39,207 bases of DNA from an uncultured Bacteroides sp. (lineage in GTDB: Bacteria > Bacillota > Clostridia > Lachnospirales > Lachnospiraceae). Each line of letters opens with the position of its first letter. Within the stretch, counting starts at the first letter, position 1. The stretch lies in assembly GCA_945865495.1 (NCBI GenBank), contig CAMBEF010000003.1, forward strand, positions 1 through 39,207. The letters are read 5' to 3'. The notes beneath the pieces were generated by a model that did not search any database, was not told the origin of the DNA, and saw nothing but the letters and a program-made list of their open reading frames with translations. A program made the position numbers and the translations under genes. This document shows, piece by piece, positions 9,123-18,593 of this stretch.

Positions 9123-9155
9123 CCATTCCTGCCTGTCTTTCCCATTCCTGCCTGT
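9123..9155 (-). repeat. Two 14-base direct repeats at a gene junction
   Basis: The plus strand shows ccattcctgcctgt at 9123-9136 and again at 9142-9155, a period of 19 bases. On the coding strand each copy reads ACAGGCAGGAATGG; the copy nearer gmhA runs into its GGAG ribosome binding site, and the other runs into the stop codon of the gene before it. It looks like a small tandem duplication of the junction. Similar GCAGGAATGGAG leaders occur at 19347-19363 and 24907-24923. Confidence 0.7.
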
Positions 9156-10093
9156 TATTTTACCTTGTAAAGATGCAGACAATACAGCACTTCCTTAACA
9201 AATGCCTTAAGTGCATTCTCCGAATACCTGTCATGGAACTGCTTCGCAATCTGCCTGTCCACAAAAGGTTCCGTAAATGTATAATTCTTCTTTCCCTGTA
9301 TTGTGGTATTATAGTTAGTACTTACACTTCCAAAATGGGTTCCTGAGCCGTCAAACCCCTCATTATCGACATAAGAAGCCGATGGATATACCGTAACCAT
9401 ATCATGAATACTCTCATTATAGCCCCAGCGTATCGCCCATGAATCTATGCGGCCCAGCATCTGTCTGTCAAGCTGGAATGACAGGTCAAGACCTCCACGG
9501 TTGAAGTGTCTCCTCTTAAAATAATTCCTGTCAAATGACTTAAAGCTTCTTACATCCCAGTCATTCATAGCCCATCTGTCTTCCCACGTTGCCCAGCCCC
9601 AGCTGCAGCATCTGTAGAACGCATATACATCTTTATCATAGCCTTTAAGTGCCGGAAGAGGAAGAGTATATCCGCTTATTGACCATACTTTATCATTATC
9701 TTTGTAGTATTCGAGCGCATCATTCATATAATTAAGGAAATACGGTGATGTGACAATATCATCCTCAACAACTATAACCGTTCCATGTCTGCCTATAACG
9801 TCTGACACACCGCCTATAACAGAATCAGCGAGGCCTTTGTGGCTCTTTGCCGCTTCAGTTGTGACGTCTGCAAATACTTTTCCGTAACCGAATGCGGTGA
9901 ACTCCTCAACATACTCCTTCACTCCCTCATTAGCCTTAACCTGCTCACTATCCTTTGGCAGGCCCTCCTTTGGTGCATCAATATATATATACAGGGAAGT
10001 CTCACCTGCGCCCTCATTAGACGCAAGTGCTTCAAGCGTTCTCTTAAGATGCTCTTTTCTGTTATATGCAAATACTACTACCGGTGCTCTCAT
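9155..10093 (-). CDS. Glycosyltransferase, GT2-like/GNT-I-like fold
   Basis: The 312-residue protein starts MRAPVVVFAYNRKEHLKRTLEAL, the opening strand and helix of a GT-A enzyme, and has VVEDDIVTSPYFLNYMNDAL near 110-130, where EDD takes the place of DxD. RCCSWGWATWEDRW and a late HFG segment are typical of the glycosyltransferases often annotated beside sugar-nucleotide enzymes and distantly similar to eukaryotic GNT-I. It has no membrane segment. GGAGGA lies 4 bases before the ATG. It probably adds one sugar to the growing lipid-linked chain; donor and linkage cannot be told. It follows the GT4 gene after a 36-base gap and precedes gmhA. Confidence 0.78.
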   Translation of the reverse strand: MRAPVVVFAYNRKEHLKRTLEALASNEGAGETSLYIYIDAPKEGLPKDSEQVKANEGVKEYVEEFTAFGYGKVFADVTTEAAKSHKGLADSVIGGVSDVIGRHGTVIVVEDDIVTSPYFLNYMNDALEYYKDNDKVWSISGYTLPLPALKGYDKDVYAFYRCCSWGWATWEDRWAMNDWDVRSFKSFDRNYFKRRHFNRGGLDLSFQLDRQMLGRIDSWAIRWGYNESIHDMVTVYPSASYVDNEGFDGSGTHFGSVSTNYNTTIQGKKNYTFTEPFVDRQIAKQFHDRYSENALKAFVKEVLYCLHLYKVK

Positions 10094-10129
10094 CCGCTCC
10101 TCCGTATATAAGTTACATTACAAGTTTCA

Positions 10130-11242
10130 TTACGTCAGCTGCTGCATTATTGTCCTTGCAGTGACCTTCCACAAAAAGTTATTCTCAACGCGCTCATGTG
10201 CCGCATCACTGTCGAATTCATTCCCGGGCTTATAAACAGCCTGTGCAACATCTTCCTGACTCTCACATAGTGTTCCCTGTGCTTTGTTCTGGATTATATA
10301 GTCAGGTCCCGGCGCATTAACCGCAACAACACGTTTGCCATAATACATTGCTTCAAGTATAGACATTCCAAATATCTCATGGTCATTAAGATTAACAACC
10401 ACATCCGCAATGCTGTAATATTTCCACATCTGGCTGTTCTCTACCCTCTCAACGAGTGTAACACTGTCAAACAGTCCCTTACGTCCAATCTCAGCCTTGA
10501 CACTTCCCTCAAGATGTCCCTTGCCTATCATTATCAGCTGGCTTGAGTGAATCATCTTCTTAATATCAGCGAATACATCAACCATCTCTACCGGGTGCTT
10601 CTCTTCCTGAAGCCTGCCGACAAAGAGCACAACGTGTCCCGACAGGTCTCTTCCGTGAAGTCTGCCAAGTGTCGTCTTAAGCTCCTGAACATCTGCTGAC
10701 TTATAATCTTTGTTAAGAAGTGTCTCATCAAGACATACCGGTGCCAGGATTACAGAATTAACGCCCTGGTCTTTCATCTCTTTCATTACCTCCGGTGTCT
10801 TGGCAAGCACCGTCATCATCTTATAGTGCTTCATATTGTCTGAAAGCATGTTCATTATCATGCCTTTGAGCTTATTATCATTATTACTTCCAAGCACTCC
10901 TACATATGGAATGCACTTGATTCCATTTTTCTTACAGTAATTAAGGATTCTCTCAAAATTCATCTGGTTATCCGAAAAGCACACTACCCCTTCTGTGCCC
11001 TGCGGTATAAAATCCTTCTTATACATAGAATGTATTCCTGTTGCCTTAGTCGGTATCTGATGAAATCTCAGGTTATCTCCAAGGTCTTCCGTATCTTCCC
11101 CCGAACCGAGCGGAACAAAGTTAAACACATCGACATCGTTGCCAAGCGCTGCAAGCGCTCTCCCCAGGCCGATATCCTGTGCATTGTAGAATTGCCCCTG
11201 ATGCGGCTGCATCATTCCCAATGTTATAACTGAAATTTTCAT
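10130..11242 (-). CDS. GT4 family glycosyltransferase
   Basis: The 370-residue protein has two GT-B lobes. The N-terminal lobe opens MKISVITLGMMQPHQGQFYNAQDIGLGRALAALG. The C-terminal lobe has VVLFVGRLQEEKHP, IGKGHL, VENSQMWKYYSIADVVVN and EIFGMSILEAMYYGKRVVAV, the last containing the EX7E motif of GT4 retaining enzymes that contacts the nucleotide sugar. It is soluble or peripherally bound and probably works on the cytoplasmic lipid-linked glycan. Its ATG overlaps the stop of the membrane protein before it as ATGA, so the two are probably translated together. Donor unknown. Confidence 0.88.
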   Translation of the reverse strand: MKISVITLGMMQPHQGQFYNAQDIGLGRALAALGNDVDVFNFVPLGSGEDTEDLGDNLRFHQIPTKATGIHSMYKKDFIPQGTEGVVCFSDNQMNFERILNYCKKNGIKCIPYVGVLGSNNDNKLKGMIMNMLSDNMKHYKMMTVLAKTPEVMKEMKDQGVNSVILAPVCLDETLLNKDYKSADVQELKTTLGRLHGRDLSGHVVLFVGRLQEEKHPVEMVDVFADIKKMIHSSQLIMIGKGHLEGSVKAEIGRKGLFDSVTLVERVENSQMWKYYSIADVVVNLNDHEIFGMSILEAMYYGKRVVAVNAPGPDYIIQNKAQGTLCESQEDVAQAVYKPGNEFDSDAAHERVENNFLWKVTARTIMQQLT

Positions 11243-12831
11243 TGCCTATGCTTACCTTCCTCCACAATTTGCGCAAGCTGTGCATCGTTATCAAATGCGA
11301 ATACACAATATTCGTTGTTAGATGCTACCATATACCTGCGGTCAAGATATGATAATGTATCCCTGTTCTCCCATGAAAATGCATTATCAACCACTATAAA
11401 TACCTTACTGTCCCCATTCCATTCAGTATAACTCTTATCCATCAGCCATTCAAGTGTCGCAAATGACTCATCAAATGTCCTGATATTGCACATTTTTAGC
11501 TGCCCCTGTGAATACTCCGTGAATACGTTGGCATCCCAGAAATCAGCATACCCTCTTTCGTAACCATTATTTACAAGGAATTTTACAATTCCTTCTTTCC
11601 CCGGATTAATATCTGTGTTCTTCCACTCATAATACTCCATACCGGAATTAATGACAACCATTGCGGCAAGAAGTCCTGCAACGACCCGTCCGCATGCCGT
11701 CCTGATTCCCTTATAATTTATATATATGACAAACACGGGAATCAGCCACATCATAAATGGAATCAGGTAATTGCCATTAGCCTCCCACATATCGGCAAAA
11801 TAGAATGTAAACATATTAACACAAAAATCTGCCGCGAAGAAAAGCACTATAAATCTGTCATATACATACGTCATATCTGCCTTTTTTATGAGCGTCCACA
11901 TAACATATACTGCAATAACAATGCCTGCAATCGCGAGCATATTTGCCACAAGTCCCGGCCCCATAACACGCCGCCCGGCCTTATATCCAAAGAACTGCAT
12001 CAGACCATCCAGTATTGCATCACTTCTGCCAAAGATATTTGCATCCGAGAACTCTGTTCCATTAAAGCTCTTGAATGTAAATATATCCGAAAGCACTGCC
12101 GTATTAATTATAAAACCAATGCCTGACACTACCGCAAGTATAAAAGAATATACAAACGATCTCGTCTTAACTGCTGCCGGAATATTATTCCAGACATCCT
12201 GTATACATACAGGCTTTTTATAATTCAGAAGGAACGCTGCGATAACAAGCGGACAGTACAGAACCACAAGCATTCTTATGCCGCCGAGTCCCGCCGCAGC
12301 TGCGAGCGCCACAGCAAGCACCGCCTTTATCTGCCAGCCCTTGTGCTTCTTTATTATTCCCACAAAAAGTCCAACCGTAACAAATGAAATCGTCACATGC
12401 GGAATATAGTAAAGTCCGAATAACGCAAACTGCTGATAACACTGGCAGAACGGAAGCACAAGCACACATGCCGCCGCTTTGCCGCACCTTCCAAGCCCTG
12501 TCTCGTAAATCATATACAGGTACGCACAGACCATTATTGCCATAAGAATTCCGCTGCCAAGCGTTCTTACCAGAAGCCAGTTATCCGTAAACCGGAACAG
12601 CAGTGACAGCACAATCTGTGTATTCAGCACTCTCAGCTCTGTAGAATAGAACCAGTTTCTGCTGAAGAAAGTTCCTTCGTCAGCCAGAAGCCTTGACAGA
12701 ACCATCTCAGAAGAATTGTCCGCATCAACATTATTCATGCCATACTTATATGTAAAGTACATGGACAGCGCAATCTCAGCTGCCAGTATCAGCATCAGTA
12801 TTAAGTTAAAACGGAGTTCTTTCTTCTTCAT
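11239..12831 (-). CDS. Polytopic GT-C-like membrane protein
   Basis: The 530-residue protein has an N-terminal membrane segment (residues about 8-28), an outside loop with NVDADNSSEMVLSRLLADEG, about ten more hydrophobic segments to about residue 410, and a soluble C-terminal domain of about 120 residues. The acidic first loop and helix layout are those of GT-C transferases, which take sugar from a polyprenyl-phosphate sugar on the outer face. I do not recognise a named family. The start has GAGG close before the ATG. It is followed by two similar membrane genes upstream in the operon, so the three may add different branches. A glycan-processing membrane protein that is not a transferase is possible. 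Confidence 0.65.
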   Translation of the reverse strand: MKKKELRFNLILMLILAAEIALSMYFTYKYGMNNVDADNSSEMVLSRLLADEGTFFSRNWFYSTELRVLNTQIVLSLLFRFTDNWLLVRTLGSGILMAIMVCAYLYMIYETGLGRCGKAAACVLVLPFCQCYQQFALFGLYYIPHVTISFVTVGLFVGIIKKHKGWQIKAVLAVALAAAAGLGGIRMLVVLYCPLVIAAFLLNYKKPVCIQDVWNNIPAAVKTRSFVYSFILAVVSGIGFIINTAVLSDIFTFKSFNGTEFSDANIFGRSDAILDGLMQFFGYKAGRRVMGPGLVANMLAIAGIVIAVYVMWTLIKKADMTYVYDRFIVLFFAADFCVNMFTFYFADMWEANGNYLIPFMMWLIPVFVIYINYKGIRTACGRVVAGLLAAMVVINSGMEYYEWKNTDINPGKEGIVKFLVNNGYERGYADFWDANVFTEYSQGQLKMCNIRTFDESFATLEWLMDKSYTEWNGDSKVFIVVDNAFSWENRDTLSYLDRRYMVASNNEYCVFAFDNDAQLAQIVEEGKHRQ

Positions 12832-12844
12832 ATTGCCTCATTTC

Positions 12845-14473
12845 TCAATACACTTTATAAAAACAGCTTATTTCTCTTCCATACGCCCTGATTACAACTG
12901 CCTTCTCCCTGTCGGCGATATACAGCTTAGCCTTTTCATCAAGTAACAGCGAATATGGATTATAAAAATAATACTGCGCACTCTCTTCTTCGCTGCCCGG
13001 TACAAAGACCTCAGCAATATTTTGTGGAAGTGTACTTGTCACCTTCCAGATTGAATTGTAGCCCAGCGTTCCCACCGCTGCAATCCTAATATTATCAGAA
13101 CCATCATATTGCTGCTCATACAGCCTCATTAACGCTTCCTTCGTTGATACAAGCCAGTAATCCATCTCATAACGCTCTTCAACATCTGAACCTGCCAATA
13201 TATTAAAATATGCAAATTCATGCGGATTATTGGCAACAATTCCCAGCGCCGTAATCACCACGGCTGCAACAGCGCACACACGGCATGAATAACTGACAAC
13301 ACGTTTGCTATTCATGAACAGCTGCCATGCTCCATATGAAGCGGTAATAATCATCGGTCCGTATACAAAGTAAAAATGTCTCCAACCATTATATATTCTC
13401 GTCCTGCCAACAACAGCAAACACAATTGGAAATACCCACAGAATAAGATTCAGGGCTGAAGCCGCTGCCATTCTGTCCTTAAACCGGCTCTTTGCCGCAT
13501 TATACACTGTCATTACTGCACCAATGCCCGTAAGTATAAGTACATACAGCGGTGTTGTTATAAGAATCATCTTGGGGAGATAATATGCCGGCGGCGGATT
13601 AACCGAATATCTGTAAACAGTCCCTTCAAACAGAAGTCTGTTATCCCATCTTTCAAAATTATTGGCGTACTTTACAATGTATTCAATAAACCCTGCCGGG
13701 TCACTCCACATTGCCGGAGTAAGTATAACATAGAATATCACATAGGCTGCTATTGCGGCAAGTCCGACACCTATATTCCTTTTTTTAAGCTCTCCTGTGA
13801 CAATCAGAATAACCAGATAAACTGGCCCAATAATTCCATAGAACCATGCGCCGATAATCTTCGTGTTGGTCGCTATTGCTGCTGCCAGTGCAAATGCAAC
13901 AGCATATCTATACTTTTTCTCCCGTATCATCCTTATTCCAAAATACATGGTAATAAGCACGAATGCCATGGCAACCATGTCTTTATTGTTGTAATGGCCC
14001 TCTCCAAACATTCGCGGTGACAGATACAGCATCAGCGCACCAAAAAGTGACATCCATACTGAGTGTGTATACATATATACTATTCCATACAGTGCCAGTA
14101 CTCCCATTATAAATATAACAAATGTATACATATGGAATGCAAGGGTCTTATATTGCGTTTTACCCAGCACAAGCTGTATCGGAACATATGCATAATATGC
14201 AGATATTCCATGATCCTTTTCATCACTTTCTGATATAGGCTCTATTCCGGCAGTCGCATTCTGAAGCTTAGCTCCTAATCTTCCCGGAACATGCAGCGCA
14301 TATTCCCTGACATTTGAAGAAAGTATGTTAAGCTCAAGCTCCTCATCAAGCGGTACCCCGTATCCATCCGTCACCGCAAGCCCGGCAGCTGTCATAACAA
14401 CAAGCACAATTACTGCTATGAGTTTTTCTTTTTTGATTATTGCATTTATCACATTACCGATTGTATTTTTCAT
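12845..14473 (-). CDS. GT-C membrane glycosyltransferase, PMT-like
   Basis: The 542-residue protein has an N-terminal membrane helix (KLIAVIVLVVMTAAGLAVT) followed by GYGVPLDEELELN, the acidic first outer loop of PMT-type GT-C enzymes, then about ten more helices. SPRMFGEGHYNNKDM in the second outer loop and RTRIYNGWRHFYFVYGP further on resemble the GT39/GT83-like group, which transfers a sugar from a polyprenyl-phosphate donor. A C-terminal soluble region of about 120 residues follows. The ATG at 14473 has GAGG 6 bases upstream; the in-frame ATG at 14485 has none, although it overlaps the previous stop. The substrate is unknown, but an outside decoration role on the glycan is the simplest reading. 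Confidence 0.75.
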   Translation of the reverse strand: MKNTIGNVINAIIKKEKLIAVIVLVVMTAAGLAVTDGYGVPLDEELELNILSSNVREYALHVPGRLGAKLQNATAGIEPISESDEKDHGISAYYAYVPIQLVLGKTQYKTLAFHMYTFVIFIMGVLALYGIVYMYTHSVWMSLFGALMLYLSPRMFGEGHYNNKDMVAMAFVLITMYFGIRMIREKKYRYAVAFALAAAIATNTKIIGAWFYGIIGPVYLVILIVTGELKKRNIGVGLAAIAAYVIFYVILTPAMWSDPAGFIEYIVKYANNFERWDNRLLFEGTVYRYSVNPPPAYYLPKMILITTPLYVLILTGIGAVMTVYNAAKSRFKDRMAAASALNLILWVFPIVFAVVGRTRIYNGWRHFYFVYGPMIITASYGAWQLFMNSKRVVSYSCRVCAVAAVVITALGIVANNPHEFAYFNILAGSDVEERYEMDYWLVSTKEALMRLYEQQYDGSDNIRIAAVGTLGYNSIWKVTSTLPQNIAEVFVPGSEEESAQYYFYNPYSLLLDEKAKLYIADREKAVVIRAYGREISCFYKVY

Positions 14474-14484
14474 AGCAGACCTCA

Positions 14485-16074
14485 TTATTGTGCGAACTTA
14501 ATTGTCACCAGCCCGTTTATTGTCTTAATTGAACCGCCGTCAGGATAGCATGGCATATTTTTAAATTCCTCAGTTGCCTTAACCGCATCCTCTTTTGACT
14601 TGTTATTGCTTGCAATCAGCCTTATATGGTGATTGAAATCCATGTATCTTATCAGATGATTGCTTGAATACCAGTCAAGGTACACATCGGTTCCCATCCA
14701 TACATATGGATTAAGATCCTGTGTAAATGTTGCCGTTGTCACATAGTTCTCGTCAAAAAATGTAGAGAAATTAGCAAAATATACCGGATCACTTACGGCA
14801 AAATCCTCATTTACATTGAGGTCTGCAAGTATCTGTGTACAAAGGGAATCTATCGCCTGCGTATTGTAATACATCCTCTGATATAACTGATTGGAGGTAA
14901 GCACACCGTAATATATGATTCCCACACAGCCAAGTGCCGCTGCCCATGAGAGAATGTAGCCTATATCAAGCTTCTTAAGCTTTATCCGTATATCCGTCGC
15001 ACACACAAGTCCGATTACAAGAAAATACGGAACGATAAGTGCATACTTCATAAGCATGTGTACGGATGACTTGCCATTCATCATAATATAGATAAAGTTA
15101 AGGAAAAACGGTGATGTTATAAACATAACAGCAAGTGCCGCTGTCTGGGCATATCTGCGCTTTTTAATAAGCTTTACAAGCTGCACGATTGTCATAATCA
15201 CAATGACCACAAGCACAACTCTGTTAATCCAGACAAATCCTCTTGAAGATATTGCCTGTGTTGAAAAATAAAAATCCTTCTGATTATTCCACGTTGTTTT
15301 AAAACTTCTGAGAATCTCCCCCAGCTCAAGGTTGAACATCTTATCCGTCCCTGCGTACTGTCTGAGTTCCTCGCCCGTAATTGCAAGTGATATCTTTGTA
15401 CATATAAAGTACAGAACAAACCCAAGTCCTGCTGCAAAGACATATTTTATATATCTGAAGAACCATTTCTTAATATCATAATCATTGCGGAACAGGTCAA
15501 GAAATGCCATTGTGAACGCCAGTCCTATAGTAAGCGCAAGAAATGACTGATATGTACCTAGTGACATCATAATGCATACCGCCGCAGGTATTATTCCAAT
15601 CCATCTGCCGAACCGTTCAACAAAGAATACACCAAGCACCGCCATAAGTATAGCAAAATAGTATACCGGCGAGATGCTGAGGTATGAATAATAGCACGCA
15701 TTTATCGGAAATGATGCCATAATCGCACTGAGAAGAATTACGAAGAATCTGTCCTTAATCTTCAGCATATATACTATAATTCCCGCTGAGACTGCAAGCC
15801 CCGCCATTCCGATAATTCCGAACAGCATCGGCATGTCATAATAAGATGTAATCCTTCTTATAAGCAGCCACATGTAACGTCCCGACACAATATCAAGCTG
15901 CTTGTTATATATGAACTCTGCCATTATGTCGTCATGATTGACCGCTTTGTTGGTGAATATGAACAGGTTAAAAAGTATACCCATTATAAATGTTGCAGCA
16001 ATCGCAAGCTTCACATAAGCCGGTATTTTTTTGTATACTTTATCAACTGATGCCTGTACGCTTTTTTCTTCCAT
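14485..16074 (-). CDS. GtrII-type glucosyltransferase, membrane protein
   Basis: The 529-residue polytopic protein shows the layout of the Glucos_trans_II (GtrII) family: a first helix followed by NKAVNHDDIMAEF (acidic pair in the first outer loop), SGRYMWLL, and SLGTYQSFLALTIGLAF, where SLGxYQ is characteristic. GtrII of phage and Shigella moves glucose from undecaprenyl-phosphate glucose to O-antigen outside the inner membrane; GtrB makes that donor, and a GtrB-like gene lies at 23950-24900. The ATG at 16074 overlaps the preceding stop as TGATG and has GAGG 5 bases upstream; the ATG at 16113 lies inside the upstream gene. No GtrA-like flippase is visible in the window. Confidence is good for the family, less for glucose. 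Confidence 0.82.
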   Translation of the reverse strand: MEEKSVQASVDKVYKKIPAYVKLAIAATFIMGILFNLFIFTNKAVNHDDIMAEFIYNKQLDIVSGRYMWLLIRRITSYYDMPMLFGIIGMAGLAVSAGIIVYMLKIKDRFFVILLSAIMASFPINACYYSYLSISPVYYFAILMAVLGVFFVERFGRWIGIIPAAVCIMMSLGTYQSFLALTIGLAFTMAFLDLFRNDYDIKKWFFRYIKYVFAAGLGFVLYFICTKISLAITGEELRQYAGTDKMFNLELGEILRSFKTTWNNQKDFYFSTQAISSRGFVWINRVVLVVIVIMTIVQLVKLIKKRRYAQTAALAVMFITSPFFLNFIYIMMNGKSSVHMLMKYALIVPYFLVIGLVCATDIRIKLKKLDIGYILSWAAALGCVGIIYYGVLTSNQLYQRMYYNTQAIDSLCTQILADLNVNEDFAVSDPVYFANFSTFFDENYVTTATFTQDLNPYVWMGTDVYLDWYSSNHLIRYMDFNHHIRLIASNNKSKEDAVKATEEFKNMPCYPDGGSIKTINGLVTIKFAQ

Positions 16075-18593
16075 CACTGCCTCTTTTCCGCACCATGTCC
16101 GCGTCCGGTGCATATATCATCATAAATCTCTTTTAATCTCTCATAATTACTCTGTGGAGTAAGATTATCTTCATAATAACGGCGTGCATTGGCTGCAAGC
16201 TCAGCACGGTTCATTGTCTCAAAGCGCTTAACCGCTTCGATTAATGCATCCGAAGAATCATATTGGAAATGTATTCCTGTGACTCCCTCTTTTACAATAT
16301 CTCCAATATTGCCCATATCTCCCGCAATCGCAGGAACAGAAAGCGAGTAGCTCTCAGCTATGCTCATTCCAAATGTCTCATAGCACTGTGATGCTGAGAT
16401 AATCGCCTGCGCACCGCCAAGAAGCTTAACGTAAGCATCACCTGTTACTCTGCCCGCCATCACTATATTTTTATAACCGTTGTCCGCCACGCGCTTCTTC
16501 AGTGTCTCCTCAAGTGGGCCATTCCCCAGGATCACAAGCTTTCTGTCCGGCATCTTTGCAAATGCATCAACAAGCAGCTCTGTACCCTTAAGCTTCTCAA
16601 GTCTTCCGACATACACATAATACCGGTCTGATCTGCCGCCATGCATTCCCTGCGTGCCGGTTACCTGTGTATCAGGCAATTTTCCCGACATCCCGGCCAG
16701 ATCATATGTAAAGTTAGGCTTCACATATACATTGGCAGGATTGATTATCTTCTTCCTTCCGTTGTTAAGCATCAGCAGCTTATATCTGTTGAACTCAGTC
16801 AGGCAGATGAAGTTGATTCTCCTGTATGTTCCAAGCATTCTGTGAATTTTAAGAATAGCCGCACTGACTATTGTCTGTGCTTTGCTGTGTCTGTAGCACG
16901 AATTGCGCACGGCACATGAAAGTCCTTTGCTCACACACTGCTCGCATATATGTCCGTTACCTTCATCCTCCATGAAGAATGAGCCTCCGGGACACAGCAG
17001 TCTGAAATTATGCATAGTCTGGACAACCGGAACATTGCATCTGAATGCTGCATAATATACTGACGGACTTACAAGTGTAAGCGTGTTATGCACATGCACA
17101 ACATCAACATAATTATCTTCTATAAGCTTCTTAACTTCACGGTATGAGCGCAATGAGAATACACTTGTAAACGGAAGCAGAAGCTTTTTAACGCCTGTAT
17201 AATTATCAAGCTCCTTATTGCTTCTTTTATATACAATTACCCTGTGCCCGTGCTCCACAAGAAGCTTCTCTTCATTGGCTGCTACAGTGTCCTCGCCGCC
17301 CGCAATCCTGTATTCATTATGGATGATAAGCACGGTCTGAGGTACTTTTGTCTTTTCTGTACCATATGCATTTTCTGCACTGCCGCCTGCAGCAGCCATG
17401 CGTCCGTTCATGCCGTGCCCTCCACTGCCATCGCCGGCTCCCGGCCGTTCTATGCTAAATGCGGATTTGTACACCACAATTGCAGTCAGCATGATAAATG
17501 GATTAACTACCGGATTAAGCGGGAATTCTTCCATCATCGCATACACTGAAAATGACGCTATAAACACAAGCTCCTTATAACAGTGCTTTTTAAACAGACT
17601 GTAATTGGATATGCATATAAGCACCAGCACTATAAGCGCAACTATAAGTCCATCGTGAAAATACACACTCATATATGAATTATCAATAAAGCCGAAGCCC
17701 CTGTGTGCATCCATTACGGCACTTGTTCTAGGAATCAGTGACACAGACAGCGCTTCATGATATTTGTGTGTAATGTTAAGTCTTCCGCTGAATATCCTGT
17801 TAATATATTCCGACCAGTAACCGCCGTCGGGATTAAACATTGAAGTCGCAGCATAACTGAATACGGCACATATCAATGTGGATGCCGCCATCAGCCAAAA
17901 GAATACATATCTTCCCTTTCGTGCGAGAAGAAACTTCTCGCAGAATATGAAGAACCAGACTGCAAAGAACAGACGTGTTCCTGTCCTGCTGTTTGTAAAT
18001 GTATACATCAGCATTGCAATGACTGATGTACCGATAAAATATTTCCAATTAATCCTGTCATATCTGATATAGAGGAAAAGTGCCATAAGTACAAATATAT
18101 TTATATATGCATTATTGGCAGTTGAGTATCCGAAGTTATATACCGTTATATCCTGAAAACTTGTTGTGGTCTGTGCCGTCTCTCCCTGATCAAATATTCC
18201 TAAGAATGACGCAACGACCATTAACGAAGTTATTGCAAGCCTCACATAGAACGCTGTGCATGCAAGGTCTCTGAAATCACAGTCTTTAAGCCCCGCAACC
18301 GTCATCGCAAGCAGAAGCACTGTCATATCATGTGATATTACAAAGCAGACAATACCAATGCATCCCAGCAGTACATCCAGCGCAATCTGGCGCACTGTAT
18401 ACTGAGTTACGCAGTATTTGAATAAAAGCATTATGCAGGCAATCCCAAACATCACGTAATACAGTGAATTGGAGCTGTCCATTCCAAGTGCCTTGGATGC
18501 CGTCATAACACCATAATACATAGTCATGCTTATAACTCCGTACTGGCCTGCCGTTATTCTGTTTTTACCGTCATGCAATATATTCTCTGTCAC
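16074..18593 (-). CDS. Fusion of Wzy-like polymerase (N-terminal) and GT4 glycosyltransferase (C-terminal)
   Basis: An uninterrupted 839-codon frame joins two proteins normally separate. Residues 1-380 hold about ten membrane helices with an outer loop SGRLNITHKYHEAL, AHRGFGFIDNSY and MMEEF, the pattern of Wzy/O-antigen ligase polymerases. Residues 381-420 are a Gly/Ala-rich linker. Residues 421-839 are a complete GT4 enzyme: IAGGEDTVAANEEKLL, HVHNTLTL, YVGRLEKLKGTELL and ETFGMSIAESYSLSVPAIAG with the EX7E motif. The linker encodes a GGAGG 7 bases before an internal ATG (residue 395, position 17411), so a 445-residue free GT4 may also be made. The start overlaps the WecG-like stop as ATGA. 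The fusion would place polymerase and transferase on opposite sides of the membrane in one chain. A lost stop codon between two genes is the likely origin. Confidence 0.85.
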   Translation of the reverse strand: MTENILHDGKNRITAGQYGVISMTMYYGVMTASKALGMDSSNSLYYVMFGIACIMLLFKYCVTQYTVRQIALDVLLGCIGIVCFVISHDMTVLLLAMTVAGLKDCDFRDLACTAFYVRLAITSLMVVASFLGIFDQGETAQTTTSFQDITVYNFGYSTANNAYINIFVLMALFLYIRYDRINWKYFIGTSVIAMLMYTFTNSRTGTRLFFAVWFFIFCEKFLLARKGRYVFFWLMAASTLICAVFSYAATSMFNPDGGYWSEYINRIFSGRLNITHKYHEALSVSLIPRTSAVMDAHRGFGFIDNSYMSVYFHDGLIVALIVLVLICISNYSLFKKHCYKELVFIASFSVYAMMEEFPLNPVVNPFIMLTAIVVYKSAFSIERPGAGDGSGGHGMNGRMAAAGGSAENAYGTEKTKVPQTVLIIHNEYRIAGGEDTVAANEEKLLVEHGHRVIVYKRSNKELDNYTGVKKLLLPFTSVFSLRSYREVKKLIEDNYVDVVHVHNTLTLVSPSVYYAAFRCNVPVVQTMHNFRLLCPGGSFFMEDEGNGHICEQCVSKGLSCAVRNSCYRHSKAQTIVSAAILKIHRMLGTYRRINFICLTEFNRYKLLMLNNGRKKIINPANVYVKPNFTYDLAGMSGKLPDTQVTGTQGMHGGRSDRYYVYVGRLEKLKGTELLVDAFAKMPDRKLVILGNGPLEETLKKRVADNGYKNIVMAGRVTGDAYVKLLGGAQAIISASQCYETFGMSIAESYSLSVPAIAGDMGNIGDIVKEGVTGIHFQYDSSDALIEAVKRFETMNRAELAANARRYYEDNLTPQSNYERLKEIYDDICTGRGHGAEKRQ
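17409..17423 (-). promoter_or_regulatory. Internal ribosome binding site and ATG inside the Wzy-GT4 frame
   Basis: On the coding strand GGAGG (17423-17419) is followed by 7 bases and then ATG (17411-17409), an ideal start signal in frame with the GT4 half. It falls exactly in the low-complexity linker between the two domains, as expected of a former intergenic region. Use of this start is inferred. Confidence 0.55.
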
